From positions 76,434,001 to 76,498,000 of the forward strand of contig JAZHRO010000002.1 in the NCBI GenBank assembly GCA_037157565.1: 64,000 nucleotides of DNA, read 5' to 3'. The translations under genes and the position numbers were made by a program. This document shows, piece after piece, positions 44,651 to 56,171 of this stretch. Source of the stretch: Thalassia testudinum. Lineage: Eukaryota > Streptophyta > Magnoliopsida > Alismatales > Hydrocharitaceae. Each line of letters begins with the position of its first letter. The stretch's first letter is position 1. The notes under the pieces were generated by a model that saw nothing but the letters and a program-made list of their open reading frames with translations, was not told where the DNA came from and made no database searches.

Positions 44651-46193
44651 GCTTATTGCGCCCAGCCGATGGCGTAAAACTCAGCGCTTAACGGGAGGCA
44701 GCCCGTCATTCTCTTTGAAAACCTGAAACTTGTTCTGACACCTTTCAGCACTCGAAGTTCACCCTTATAGACAGCCGACCCCAACTCAGATGTTCGCATC
44801 TGAGATTTGAAATCGTCCGCAAAAATTCAACCCGACCCATCCACTCACCCAAATTTCTGTCTTAAGGAATGAACTAAGACCCCCTAGGTTACAATGAGGA
44901 CATTGCAAATCTTAGGCATGGGGGGGTATGAAAGTACAAAAACTCGTAAGAAAAGGTTTCAAACAAAAAAATTCACATATGCCAAAAACACCATAAAAAT
45001 TAAAAAAATTTCGAAAAAGAACAAGAGGAAAAGAGGAGAAGGAAATTTTGCGAAGGAGAAAAGAAACAAAAGGAAAAAGGAGCACAAAATTATGAGAAAA
45101 AGTGATAGTCATTAGTAAGGAACTAAGGAATTAACCTAAGTTCTAGACCTCATTCAAGAAAATAACTGAAAAGTGCACAATAAGATTAGTAAAGAATGCA
45201 AACCTTAGGCATTCTTGAATAGACTCTTAGTACCCATTAAGATCTGGACACTCCTCAAGAGGTTGAGGAAAATGAAAAGCTAAAGTATTAGGTCTAAGGC
45301 TTAGGGAGTATTCGGCCTCGTTAACTAATTTTTGGTTTACGGGACTCAGTAACCTAAGCACCCTAATCTCACACACAGCCTGGTTCAGTAAGCGTAAAAA
45401 TCAGAATCACGCAGAAGCGTCGCAAAAATCTGAAAAGAATACCTAGAATAGGAGCGGCCGATCAACACAAGTTGATTTGGACGAGTTCCCAGCGCAGAGA
45501 GGAGGGGAAATCCCCTCGAAGATGCGTAACAAAATATCATCTCCTCAGTGCTTGTCTCTTAGGATATTTACATATCCTACTGGGGGCATGTAAGCACTCT
45601 GCTGGTTCAGATTCCATGGATGGCATTATCTCGAAGTGTCAATTGCCAGGGTTTGGATTCGGCCACGGAATACCATGGATGGGATTATCTCGAAATCTCA
45701 ATAGCCAGGGTTCCGGGGGTTGCCATGGGCAGTGCTATCTCGAAGCATCGATCGCCAGGAACCCTTGAGGATTGATGATGGGAGCAAGGAATCTGATACA
45801 GACTGTGTTGAAAAGCCAATCCTAGGCTAGAACTAAAAAGAAAAAGAGAGAGAAAACTCTCCAAACAGAAAAACTTTCTATCTCTCTCTTACAAAACGCA
45901 CTGCGAACTGAGCCAGGGCTAAAATCATTTCAAGCACGGGTGCTTTAACCACGAAGTCCAATAAACCTTAGGTTAGTTCTTGTGGGCCTTAAAAACCTTT
46001 GCTAAAAGACTGAGGCTAAGGCTAGACAGATTTGGATCTTGATTGGTACTAGAGTACCTTTTAGGCCTATGGTCAGCATTCTAACCTAATCTATGCTCAA
46101 ATAAAAAAGGCACTTATCTAAAACCATTAAAAACTTCATGGTCTAGAACAAGGGTTGAAACCTTAAGTTTTTGCTAAGGGACTAGCAAAAGCT
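44651..46193 (+). other. 3' non-coding region of A (no env-like ORF)
   Basis: In order: GCCGATGGCGTAAAACTCAGC (near 44666; weak counterpart in D/E/H); TACAATGAGGACATTGCA (44890-44907) with PPT-like AGGCATGGGGGGGTA (44914-44928); an A-rich stretch; hairpin TAGGATAT-TTAC-ATATCCTA (45560-45579); and three imperfect repeats of 50-59 bp starting at 45614, 45673 and 45723 (CCATGG, ATTATCTCGAA, GCCAGGGTT). The 98-codon frame at 45472-45768 runs through these repeats. A related frame exists in B, but C does not keep it, so I do not call it a gene. Confidence 0.75.
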
Positions 46194-46206
46194 AGGCATG
46201 GGGGTA
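46194..46206 (+). other. Polypurine tract of A
   Basis: AGGCATGGGGGTA, directly followed by the 3' LTR. Confidence 0.88.
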
Positions 46207-49060
46207 TGATGAGAACCTCATCTTGAGCCACAACTAGCTCATTTTGACCCAATACAAAGGATAAAAGCTCCTACATAACTCAAGGAAAGGCTTAACTCAG
46301 AGAATTCTGAGTTTGAGAAGAAAACAAGTCATAAGGGGTAAAAGTGCAATTTTACCAGTATAATCTGCATACAGGGTAATTCAGGGCCCAAACATAGGTC
46401 AAAGCAGCTTAATAAGAATAAAAGTGGGATGAAATGATCTAGCAAGGGCTACAGCACTTCCAAGAAACCAAATGATAATCTGTAACCCTAAAACAACCCA
46501 CTTCAATTCACAAGGTTCGAGGCAAAGTAAAAATAGAATAAACCCTCTAAAATTCATAGAAAAATAATCTCTAGGGTTTAGAACCTTCAATTTGGCCTTT
46601 AGAACCCATTTTGACCTACATTGAGAACCATGCCCAATTAATGACTTAATTTGGGTTTTTACGCAAATTGACTGGTCAAACAAGGTTTAATATGAAAATG
46701 AAATTCACCATCAGATTCCTTGGGTCCTAATTAGTCATGTATAAAAACTTGAGCCTAAGAAGAAACCTCCTTGACCGACTTTACACTTTGGCCCTCAACT
46801 TTTGAACCCTCGCATTTTGGCCCCTAACTCTCCTTCGTTCTTTGCAATCAGGTCCCTCCTGCAAAACCTGCCAGCACCATGCTCCGGCGACCTTGCGCGG
46901 AGCATGGCGCCGCGCAGGGTGAGGTGGGGGACCTGGCAAGTAAACCGGGGGTGCCCTGCGTCGTCAGCCGTCGCAGGGACACCCCCCTGGTCGTTGCATC
47001 CCACCATACCGGCCGTGCGAACGCACGGACGGTATGGGTTCTTGTTTCCGACCATTCTCCGGCGAGGGAGACACGTCGTCTCCCTCCGCCTTCCTCCCTG
47101 TTTGATCCCTATAAATACCCCCCGTTGCTCCACCGACCAGGGCAGCCTGGATCTGACGGAGAAAATCCCCAACTTTCTTCTCTTCTTCCTCCGGCAGACG
47201 CTCACCAGCTCCGGCGGTTTCCTCCCCCTCCACCTCTTCGCTCTGCCGCAATACCAGCAGCAGAGACTTCCTCCCCTACTCTTCCTGCGCCACGCCGCAC
47301 CCAGCTGGCGCCTCTCCGGCTCTCTGCTCGCCGCCGCCCCTTTCCCTGAGCATCGTCTTCTCCGGCGACAGTCGATACGACTGTCGCCCTGTTCCTCCCC
47401 CTTCGTCCCTGCAAGTAAGCTAGAGCTACTCCCCTTCTCCTCCTCTTTCTTTCCCCGCTTTCAATTTATTCAATTAAGCCCTCTACCGACCCTAACCACC
47501 TTCACCCCCTTCGCCTCCGACCACCCTCCGGCGAGCCGCTCCCATCACCTCAGCAACCCATACGGCTCGCCGACCCTCACCGAACCTCCGCCTCATCACA
47601 CTGAGCACCCCCCACCCCTCCACTGCCACTCCACACCTCCGTAACACTCCCCCGAACAAACCCATTCCTCCGGTTGCAGTCCGACCCAGGGCTGCCGCCA
47701 GACACCTCCTTGCGGCCTGCCGCGCAGCTCCTCACCTTCGCCGTGCCACGGTGAAGGTTCCCCAGTGGTTTGATCAGGCCGCGAGGCCATATTCGTGTCC
47801 GACAGGTTTTGAGGTTCGACCGCCATTAACGCACATTGAAGCAGCTTCTCCCGCGCTCCAGGCTTGAGGACTCCAGGTCTCCAGCTGCTGCGGAGTACAG
47901 GGAGTCTTGCGAAGGCAGCCAGCCAGCAACCTATGCAAATAGAAGCCGCAGCTGCAGAAGCCAGGCCGCGGTCTCCCAGCAGGCGCACGCGAGGAACGGT
48001 CTGCGTTTAGTCCCACATCGGTAAGCCTCACACCCGTTCCACTGTTTAAATTGATTTCGTGCACTAGCCTTATTACCTCAGTACACGGGGTGAGGTCCCC
48101 TTACACCCGCCCGGTTACCCGGTCTCATCCACGCTCACGCCCCGCGGACCTGACCCGACCCGACTTAGACTGACCTGCACTCCTCGCCCACCACGCACGC
48201 CGGTGGGCCTGGACCCGGGCGTGACCCGAACCTGATTACCCGGTAGCTCTGGGAGAGCTTTCCCAAGAGTGGTTTCAGAGAGAAAGAGAGACGCGGGGGG
48301 GAGGGTAGAGTAGGTTTTGCCTCTGACGAAAAACTCTGAAGTGTGCAGGCACAGGCGAAGAAGAAGACCCGCGGAAGAAGAAGGAGCTGCACTGTAGCAA
48401 ATGCATAGTTAAGTCGTCTAAGCACCGGGTCAGACGACGGAAGGTCAGCAGCCAGAGCAGGAAAGAAGGCAGGCTGAAGAAGAAGGAAGAGCAACGGCCA
48501 AAGCAGGCTGAAGAAGAAGGAAGAGCAACGGCCAAAGCAGAAGAAGAAGAAAGGAAGACTTAGCAGCTGAAGGCAGAAGCTCTGCAGCCATAAAGAAGAA
48601 AAGGGAAAAGAGAAAGGGTCACCACAATTGCAGAAAAAGAAGAAGAGAGGTCAAGGCAGAAACCAAGGAAGAAGAAGAAAGAGATCTGAAGAGGAGCATC
48701 ACCTCTGCAGAACGAAGAAGAAGAAGAAGGAGCTCTGAAGAAGAAGAAGAGCATCACCATTGCAGAAGAAGAACATCACCTCTGCAGAACAAAGAGAAAG
48801 AAGGAGATCTAAAGAAAGAGAGAAAGAAGAGCATCCCCTCTGCAGAACAAAGAAAAAACAACAAATTCTTTCCCTCTCTCTTTCTTTATTTTGTAAAAGA
48901 AACATGTATATCTCTAGAATACAACTTGCTCCCTGAGTTCGACCTCGGGAACTCTTTTATTTTCCGAGTAAAAAAAAATTTATATTTGAAGTGTTGGTAA
49001 TAATCGGCTTTACTACAACGTTATAACAAACTAAAACCCGGTTGAAACGAACCAACATCA
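46207..49060 (+). repeat. 3' LTR of element A
   Basis: 2854 bp, about 99 percent identical by eye to 35168-38019. The longest frame inside it (46802-47644) is open only because of a few base differences from the 5' copy and is not supported as a gene. Confidence 0.95.
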
Positions 49061-49065
49061 CTGAG
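49061..49065. repeat. TSD of element A, right (CTGAG)
   Basis: Second copy of the target duplication. The LTR of B resumes here. Confidence 0.95.
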
Positions 49066-50430
49066 GTGATGGGAGCGGCTCGCCGGAGGGTGGTCGGAGG
49101 CGAAGGGGGTGAAGGTGGTCAGGGTCGGTCGAGGGCTTAAGTGAATAAATTGAAAGCGGGGAAAGAAAGAGGAGAAGAAGGGGAGTAGCTCTAGCTTACT
49201 TGCAGGGACGAAGGGGGAGGAACAGGGCGACAGTCGTATCGACTGTCGCCGGAGAAGACGATGCTCAGGGAAAGGGGCGGCGGCGAGCAGAGAGCCAGAG
49301 AGGCGCCAGCTGGGTGCGGCGTGGCGCGGGAAGAGCGGGGGAGGAAGTCTCTGCTGCTGGTATTGCGGCAGAGCGAAGAGGTGGAGGGGGAGGAAACCGC
49401 CAGAGCTGGTGAGCGTCTGCCGGAGGAAGAAGAGAAGAAAGTTGGGGATTTTCTCCGTCAGATCCAGGCTGCCCCGGTCGGTGGAGCAACGGGGGGTATT
49501 TATAGGGATCAAACAGGGAGGAAGGCGGAGGGAGACGACGTGTCTCCCTCGCCGGAGGATGGTCGGAAACAAGAACCCATACCGTCCGTGCGTTCGCACG
49601 GCCGGTATGGTGGGTTACAACGACCAGGGGGGTGTCCCTACGACGGCTGACGACGCAGGGCACCCCCGGTTTACTTGCCAGGTCCCCCACCTCACCCTGC
49701 GCGGCGCCATGCTCCGCGCAAGGTCGCCGGAGCATGGTGCTGGCAGGTTTTGCAGGAGGGACCTGATTGCAAAGAACGAAGGAGAGTTAGGGGCCAAAAT
49801 GCGAGGGTTCAAAAGTTGAGGGCCAAAGAGTAAATATATGAGGACCAAAGTGTAAAGTCGGTCAAGGAGGTTTCTTCTTAGGCTCAAGTTTTTATACATG
49901 ACTAATTAGGACCTAAGGAATCTGATGGTGAATTTCATTTTCATATTAAACCTTGTTTGACCGGTCAATTTGCGCAAAAACCCAAATTAAGTTATTAATT
50001 GGGCATGGTTCTCAATGTAGGTCAAAATGGGTTCTAAAGGCCAAATTGAAGGTTCTAAACCCTAGAGATTATTTTTCTATGAATTTTAGAGGGTTTATTC
50101 TATTTTTACTTTGCCTCGAACCTTGTGAATTGAAGTGGGTTGTTTTAGGGTTACAGATTTATCATTTAGTTTCTTGGAATTGCTGTAGCCCTTGCTAGAT
50201 CATTTCATCCCACTTTTATTCTTATTAAGCTGCTTTGACCTATGTTTGGGCCCTGAATTACCCTGTATGGAGATTATACTGGTGAAATTGCATTTTTACC
50301 CCTTATGACTTGTTTTCTCCTTAAACTCAGAATTCTCTGAGTTAAGCCTTTCCTTGAGATATGTAGGAGCTTTTATCCTTTGTATTAGGTCAAAATGAGC
50401 TAGTTATGGCTCATGATGAGGTTCTCATCA
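49066..50430 (-). repeat. 3' LTR of B, proximal part (U3 side)
   Basis: These 1365 bp from the LTR 5' tip at 50430 (minus-strand TGATGAGAACCTCATCA) reach to the insertion of A. The palindrome is at 49577-49610 and TATA at 49497-49504. ORFs such as 49409-49819 lie entirely in LTR sequence. Confidence 0.93.
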
Positions 50431-50443
50431 TACCCCCATGCCT
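50431..50443 (-). other. Polypurine tract of B
   Basis: Minus-strand AGGCATGGGGGTA next to the 3' LTR. Confidence 0.88.
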
Positions 50444-51972
50444 AGCTTTTGCTAGTCCCTTAGCAAAAACTTAAGGTTTCAACCCTTGTTCTAGACCATG
50501 AAGTTTTTAATAGTTTTAGATAAGTGCCTTTTTTATTTGAGCATAGATTAGGTTAGAATGCTGACCATAGGCCTAAAAGGTACTCTAGTACCAATCAAGA
50601 TCCAAATCTGTCTAGCCTTAGCCTCAGTCTTTTAGCAAAGGTTTTTAAGGCCCACAAGAACTAACGTAAGGTTTATTGGACTTCGTGGTTAAAGCACCCG
50701 TGCTTGAAATGATTTTAGCCCTGGCTTAGTTCGCAGTGCGTTTTGTAAGAGAGAGATAGAAAGTTTTTCTGTTTGGAGAGTTTTCTCTCTCTTTTTCTTT
50801 TTAGTTCTAGCCTAGGATTGGCTTTTCAACACAGTCTGTATCAGATTCCTTGCTCCCATCATCAATCCTCAAGGGTTCCTAGCGATCGATACTTCGAGAT
50901 AGCACCGCCCATGGCAACCCCCGGAACCCTGGCTATTGAGATTTCGAGATAATCCCATCCATGGTATTCCGTGGCCGAATCCAGACCCTGGCAATTGACA
51001 CTTCGAGATAATGCCATCCATGGAATCTGAACCAGCAGAGTGCTTACATGCCCCCAGTAGGATATGTAAATATCCTAAGAGACAAGCACCGAGGAGATGA
51101 TATTTTGTTACGCATCTTCGAGGGGATTTCTCGCCTCTTCGCGCTGGGAACTCGTCCAAATCAACTTGTGTTGATCTGCCGCTCCTATTCTAGGTGTTCT
51201 TTTCAGATTTTTGCGACGCTTCTGCGTGATTCTGATTTTTACGCTTACTGAACCAGGCTGTGTGTGAGATTAGGGTGCTTAGGTTACTGAGTCCCGTAAA
51301 CCAAAAATTAGTCAACGAGGCCGAATACTCCCTAAGCCTTAGATCTAATACTTCAGCTTTTCATTTTCCTCAACCTCTTGAGGAGTGTCCAGATCTTAAT
51401 GGGTACTAAGAGTCTATTCAAGAATGCCTAAGGTTTGCATTCTTTACTAATCTTATTGTGCACTTTTCTTGAATGAGGTCTAGAACTTAGGTTAATTCCT
51501 TAGTTCCTTACTAATGACTATCACTTTTTCTCATAATTTTGTGCTCCTTTTTCCTTTTGTTTCTTTTCTCCTTCGCAAAATTTTCTTCTCTTTTCCTCTT
51601 ATTCTTTTTCGAAAAATTTTTTTAATTTTTATGGTGTTTTTGGCATATGTGAATTTTTTGTTTGAAACCTTTTCTTACAAGTTTTGCACTTTCATACCCC
51701 CCCATGCCTAAGATCTGCAATGCCCTCATTGTAACCTAGGGGGTCTTAGTTCATTCCTTAAGACAGAAATTTGGATGAGTGAATGGGTCGGGTTGAATTT
51801 TTGCGGACGATTTCAAATCCCAGATGCAAACATCTGAGTTGGGGTCAGCTGTCTACAAGGGTGAACTTCGAGTGCTGAAAGGTGTCAAAACAAGTTTCAG
51901 GTTTACAAAGAGAATGACGGGTTGCCTCCCGTTAAGCGCTGAGTTTTACGCCATCGGCTGGGCGCAATAAGC
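50444..51972 (-). other. 3' non-coding region of B
   Basis: Same layout as in A: triple repeat (about 50875-51025), hairpin TAGGATAT / ATATCCTA (51058-51077), T-rich stretch, PPT-like tract (51695-51709), and the CAATGAGG motif changed to CAATGAGGGCATTG (51716-51733). No env-like ORF. Confidence 0.75.
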
Positions 51973-54900
51973 TCAAGGGGAAAGGAGGATATAAGATGCC
52001 TCAGCCAAATCAGTAGAAGTTACATCAATGAACGGCTTGAGTCTCTGACCGTTCACGATGAAAGGTTCAGAATCGTGGCTGAGTGGACTGATTTCGATTG
52101 CTCCATTTCGAAAAACCTGTCGGACCAAATATGGTCCGACCCACTTCGATCTCAGTTTTCCTGGGAAGAGTTTGAGTCGGGCATCAAAGAGTAGGACCTT
52201 TTGACCAGGATGAAAGATCTTTCTCGAGATGTGTTTGTCGTGGAAGGCTTTAACCCGCTCCTTGTAGATTTGCGAGTTCTCGTACGCGTCTATGCGTAAT
52301 TCATCGATCTCGCTGATTTGGAGTTTTCTGTGGGTCCCAGCCTTGGAAAGATCCAGATTACAGTTCCGTACTGCCCAATAGGCTTTATGCTCCAGTTCGA
52401 TGGGAAGGTGGCATGCCTTTCCGTACACCAATCTAAAGGGAGACATGCCCAATTGGGTCTTGTGGGCGGTCCTATAGGCCCACAATGCTTCCGGAAGTCG
52501 GGACGACCAGTCCTTCCTGTCAGGTCGAACAGTGACTTGCAGGATTTTCTTGATCTCCCGATTAGACAGCTCAGCTAGACCATTAGTTTGGGGGTGGTAA
52601 GGAGTAGAGATTCGGTGAGACACCCCGTATTTGGTCATCAGTGACCTAAACTGAGCATTTGTGAAATGGGTCCCCCCATCAGAGATTATTGCACGAGGAA
52701 TCCCGAACCTTGAGAAAATGTGTTGATGAATGAATTTGAGAACGATTTTGTGATCACAGGTTCGGGTTGGTATGGCTTCGATCCATTTGGACACGTAGTC
52801 CACAGCCAACAGAATGTATTCGAAACCATCTGAAACAGGAAAGGGGCCCATAAAATCAATACCCCAAACATCAAAGATTTCGCATACTAGAATCGGTTGC
52901 ATAGGCATCATGTCGCGATGGCTCATGTTGCCCAAAGTCTGGCAACGACTGCATGCCTTGCAATGACTGTATGCGTCTTTGAACAGTGTGGGCCAGTAAA
53001 AGCCGCACTGGAGGACTTTTGATGCGGTTTTATGCCCGGCAAAATGGCCACCGCATGCCTGGTCATGGCAGAAAGAGAGGATATTGTTGACTTCCCCTTC
53101 CGGGACACATCTCCGGATGATCTGATCGGCACCTATGCGGAAGAGGTACGGGTCTTCCCAAATGTAATACTTGGCATCGGAGCGTAATTTGTCTTTCTTG
53201 GCCTCCGGCCAATCGGACGGGGTCTGATGAGATGCCAAGTAATTTACAATATTAGCGAACCATGGAAGGCTAGTACCAATAGTCAGCAGGTGCTCATCGG
53301 GAAAATGCTTAGTGATGGGTCCGGAAGGGTCAATTATTTCAGAAGGAAGACGGGACAAGTGATCAGCTACCACGTTTTGTTTTCCCGCTTTGTCACGAAT
53401 CTCAAGGTCAAATTCTTGCAACAGCAAGATCCATCGGATTAATCGAGGTTTCGCGTCCTTCTTCGCAAGGAGATGCCTCACAGCTGTGTGATCCGAGTAT
53501 ATGATGACATGGGAACCCAGAAGGTACGATCTGAACTTCTCAAGGGCAAATACTACAGCTAGCAGCTCTTTCTCAGTAACTGTATAGTTACGCTGAGCCT
53601 CATCGAGTGTTTTGCTGGCGTAGTAAATGACCACAGGTTTCTTGTCATTTTTCTGCCCCAAAACCGCTCCTACAGCGAAGTCGGATGCATCACACATGAT
53701 CTCAAAGGGTTGAGACCAATCAGGGGACTGTAGGATCGGGGCTTGGGTGACTTGGTCACGCAGGATTTCAAATGCTTGAGTGCATTCCTTGGAGATTTCG
53801 AAGGGAACATCCTTGGAGAGAAGAGTGGTCAGGGGGCGTGCGACTTTTGAAAAATCAGGGATAAATCGTCGATAAAAACCGACATGCCCTAAAAAGGATC
53901 GGATGTCCCTGATCGAGCTAGGCATAGGAAGGTGAGAAATCAGATTAACCTTAGCTCGATCCACTTGGATACCTTTTTCCGAAATTGAGTGTCCCAGGAC
54001 AATCCCTCAGGCACCATGAAATGGCTCATTTCCCAGGAAAGAACCAAATTCACATCGATGCACCGCCTGAGTATCTGGACCAAGTGTTGGAGGCAATCGT
54101 CGAATGATGCTCCGAAAACTGAAAAGTCATCCATGAAGACTTCCAGATAATCACCTACCATATCTGAGAATATGGCAAGCATGCATCGCTGAAAAGTAGC
54201 GGGTGCATTGCAAAGACCGAAAGGCATCCTTCGGAAAGCGTATGTTCCGAAGGGGCAGGTGAACGTGGTCTTTTCTTGGTCCTCAGGATGGATTGCCACC
54301 TGGTTAGAACCGGAGTACCCGTCAAGAAAGCAGAAGAACCTATTTCCCGCTAGTTTTTCGAGAATTTGATCAATGAAGGGTAGTGGGAAATGATCCTTCT
54401 TCGTGGAGGAATTGAGTCGACGGTAATCTATACAGACTCTCCACGAGTTGGCTAATCGGGTAGGAATGATTTCTCCGGTCTCAGTCGTTATAGTGGTGAG
54501 TCCTGCCTTCTTGGGCACGACCTGAATTGGGCTCACCCAACGACTATCGGAGATCGGGTAGATGATTCCGGCATCTAACCATTTGATGATCTCCTTTTTC
54601 ACGACCTCCTGCAGATTGGGGTTTAAGCGTCTCTGCATTTCACGAGAAGGTCGTGTGCCCTCTTCTGAATAGATATGATGAGTACAATAAGAGGGACTTA
54701 TTCCAGTCAAATCATCGAGAGTCCATCCGATGGCTCTGCGATGTTGCTGGAGGACAACAATCAGACGGGCTTCCTGTTCTGGACTGAGGTTGGAATTGAT
54801 GATCACAGGAAGGGTCTGATTAGAACCCAAAAATACGTATTTCAAGTGAGCGGGAAGGGGTTTCAGTTCGAGGATGGGGTTTTCAGCAGCAGCGGGTGGT

Positions 54901-56171
54901 TCAGTATAGATGTGAGGTTCAAGGGTGGGAGTTACTGGGTTGTTCATATCTGGATTCAACTCCTCTGTTTGCGGGTCAAGATCCTTCTGTGGTTGATGAG
55001 GCACAATCGAGTCACTCTGGAGGTGTGATTCATCAACCAAAGTCTTGATGTCACAAATTTGCTCGATGACGCCGCAATTAATTCCTTGTTGGGCCTTAAA
55101 TATATCAATTTTCAGTGTTTGATCTCCAAACTTAAGCTCTATTTGGCCCTCCTCACAGCTGATGTTGGCTCTAGCAGTAGCCAAGAAAGGTCTCCCTAGA
55201 ATGATTGGTGTATCCCTAGGGTTTTCAGGTGCATCCATATCTAAGACTATGAAGTCCACTGGAAAATAGAAATCCCGCACTCTCACGATAACATCCTCGA
55301 GAATCCCTTTTGGTGACTTTATAGATCGATCTGCTAATTGTAATGTCACCTCGGTTGGTTTCAGCTCAGATTCCTCTAGATGGTCAAGTAAGGATGTGGG
55401 TATCAGGTTTATGGATGCGCCCAAGTCTAACAATGCTCTATCAAATTGGGTACCACCTATCTTACAGGAAATCAGGGGAGTTCCAGGATCTTTTGCCTTG
55501 GGTGGGAGTCTACTAAGGATTACAGAGCTGGCTTGCTCTGACAGAACAATTGGGCTCCCTCCCTTGGTTCGCGGCTTACGCTGGGGTGTACATAAATTCT
55601 TTAGAAATCGTGCGTAAGCTGGTACGTGGCGGATTGCATCCATCAAGGGGATGTTTATGTGGACCTGCTCAAAGAGCTTGACCAGGTCCTCCTCAGGGGC
55701 CACGGGTTTGGTGGTCTTCTTTCCCTTGGTCAGGGCCTCGGGAAATGGGATCTTGGTTGGTTCTTCTAGGATAGGTTCAGGTTGTGGATCTGGAACAGCG
55801 GTACCTTGGATAACTATCCTAGGGTCATGGTTATCAAGCTGGGAGTGGTTTGGATAATGCGGGTCTTGAGTTGTCTTACCACTACGTGTTGTTACAGAAT
55901 TTAATCCGGCCTGATTTTTGTTTGGGTTTGGTAGGAGGGGTGGCTGCTGCTGAAATCCTGCATAAGAAGTTGAGGCTTCCATCTCGTCTGGAGATGGAGC
56001 AGTAGGAGCCTGATAAATCCATTGGGCGTGGCCTAAATTTGGATTCATAACGCGCTTCTGGGTTGGCACGTTATTTGGGTTAGGAAGAGGTTGGGAAGGG
56101 AGTGTGCCTGGTTGGCGAGAATTTGCCAACTGGGCCAGTTGAGTTTTTACTTCAGTAAGCTCGTCCTTGTA
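51973..56171 (-). pseudogene. pol: Pol polyprotein of element B, one frameshift
   Basis: Same domain order as the A copy: protease DLGAS, RT with FMDD, RNase H, integrase with zinc region, complete DDE set and the GPY motif, in about 1400 codons following the conserved UAG (56174-56172). Neither nonsense codon of A is present (CAG and CGA instead). A single base is missing near 54001-54006, just after MVPEG in the RT, so the frame closes at 53940; the rest continues in another frame from about 53990 to 51973. Close by, a Lys codon of A is Met, and in the RT core GYNQ is GSNQ. Otherwise it is very close to A. Confidence 0.92.

Larger units (their letters stand above)
35168..49060 (+). mobile_element. 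Element A: full-length Athila-like retrotransposon, youngest layer
   Basis: 13,893 bp: 5' LTR 35168-38019 (2852 bp), PBS 38023-38040, gag 38951-40450, pol 40451-44650, 3' non-coding region 44651-46193, PPT 46194-46206, 3' LTR 46207-49060 (2854 bp), TSD CTGAG. The LTRs differ at about 21 sites plus two short indels by eye, about 0.7 percent. It is inserted in antisense orientation in the LTR of B, a member of its own subfamily. gag is open; pol carries two nonsense codons besides the gag-pol UAG. No env-like ORF is present. A chromodomain is absent, which fits the Athila/Tat branch and not the chromoviruses. Confidence 0.96.

Noticed and set aside
45472..45768. Possible small env-like or accessory protein in A (related frame in B)
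   Set aside because: It runs through tandem non-coding repeats, has no signal peptide or membrane pattern I trust, and is not preserved in C.
45614..45770. CRISPR-like array
   Set aside because: Three imperfect repeats without equal spacers, in a eukaryotic retroelement.
46802..47644. 280-codon frame in the A 3' LTR, and similar frames at 35763-36224, 49021-49599 and 59940-60614
   Set aside because: They lie wholly in LTR U3/R sequence, appear on both strands and change length between copies; GC-rich chance frames.
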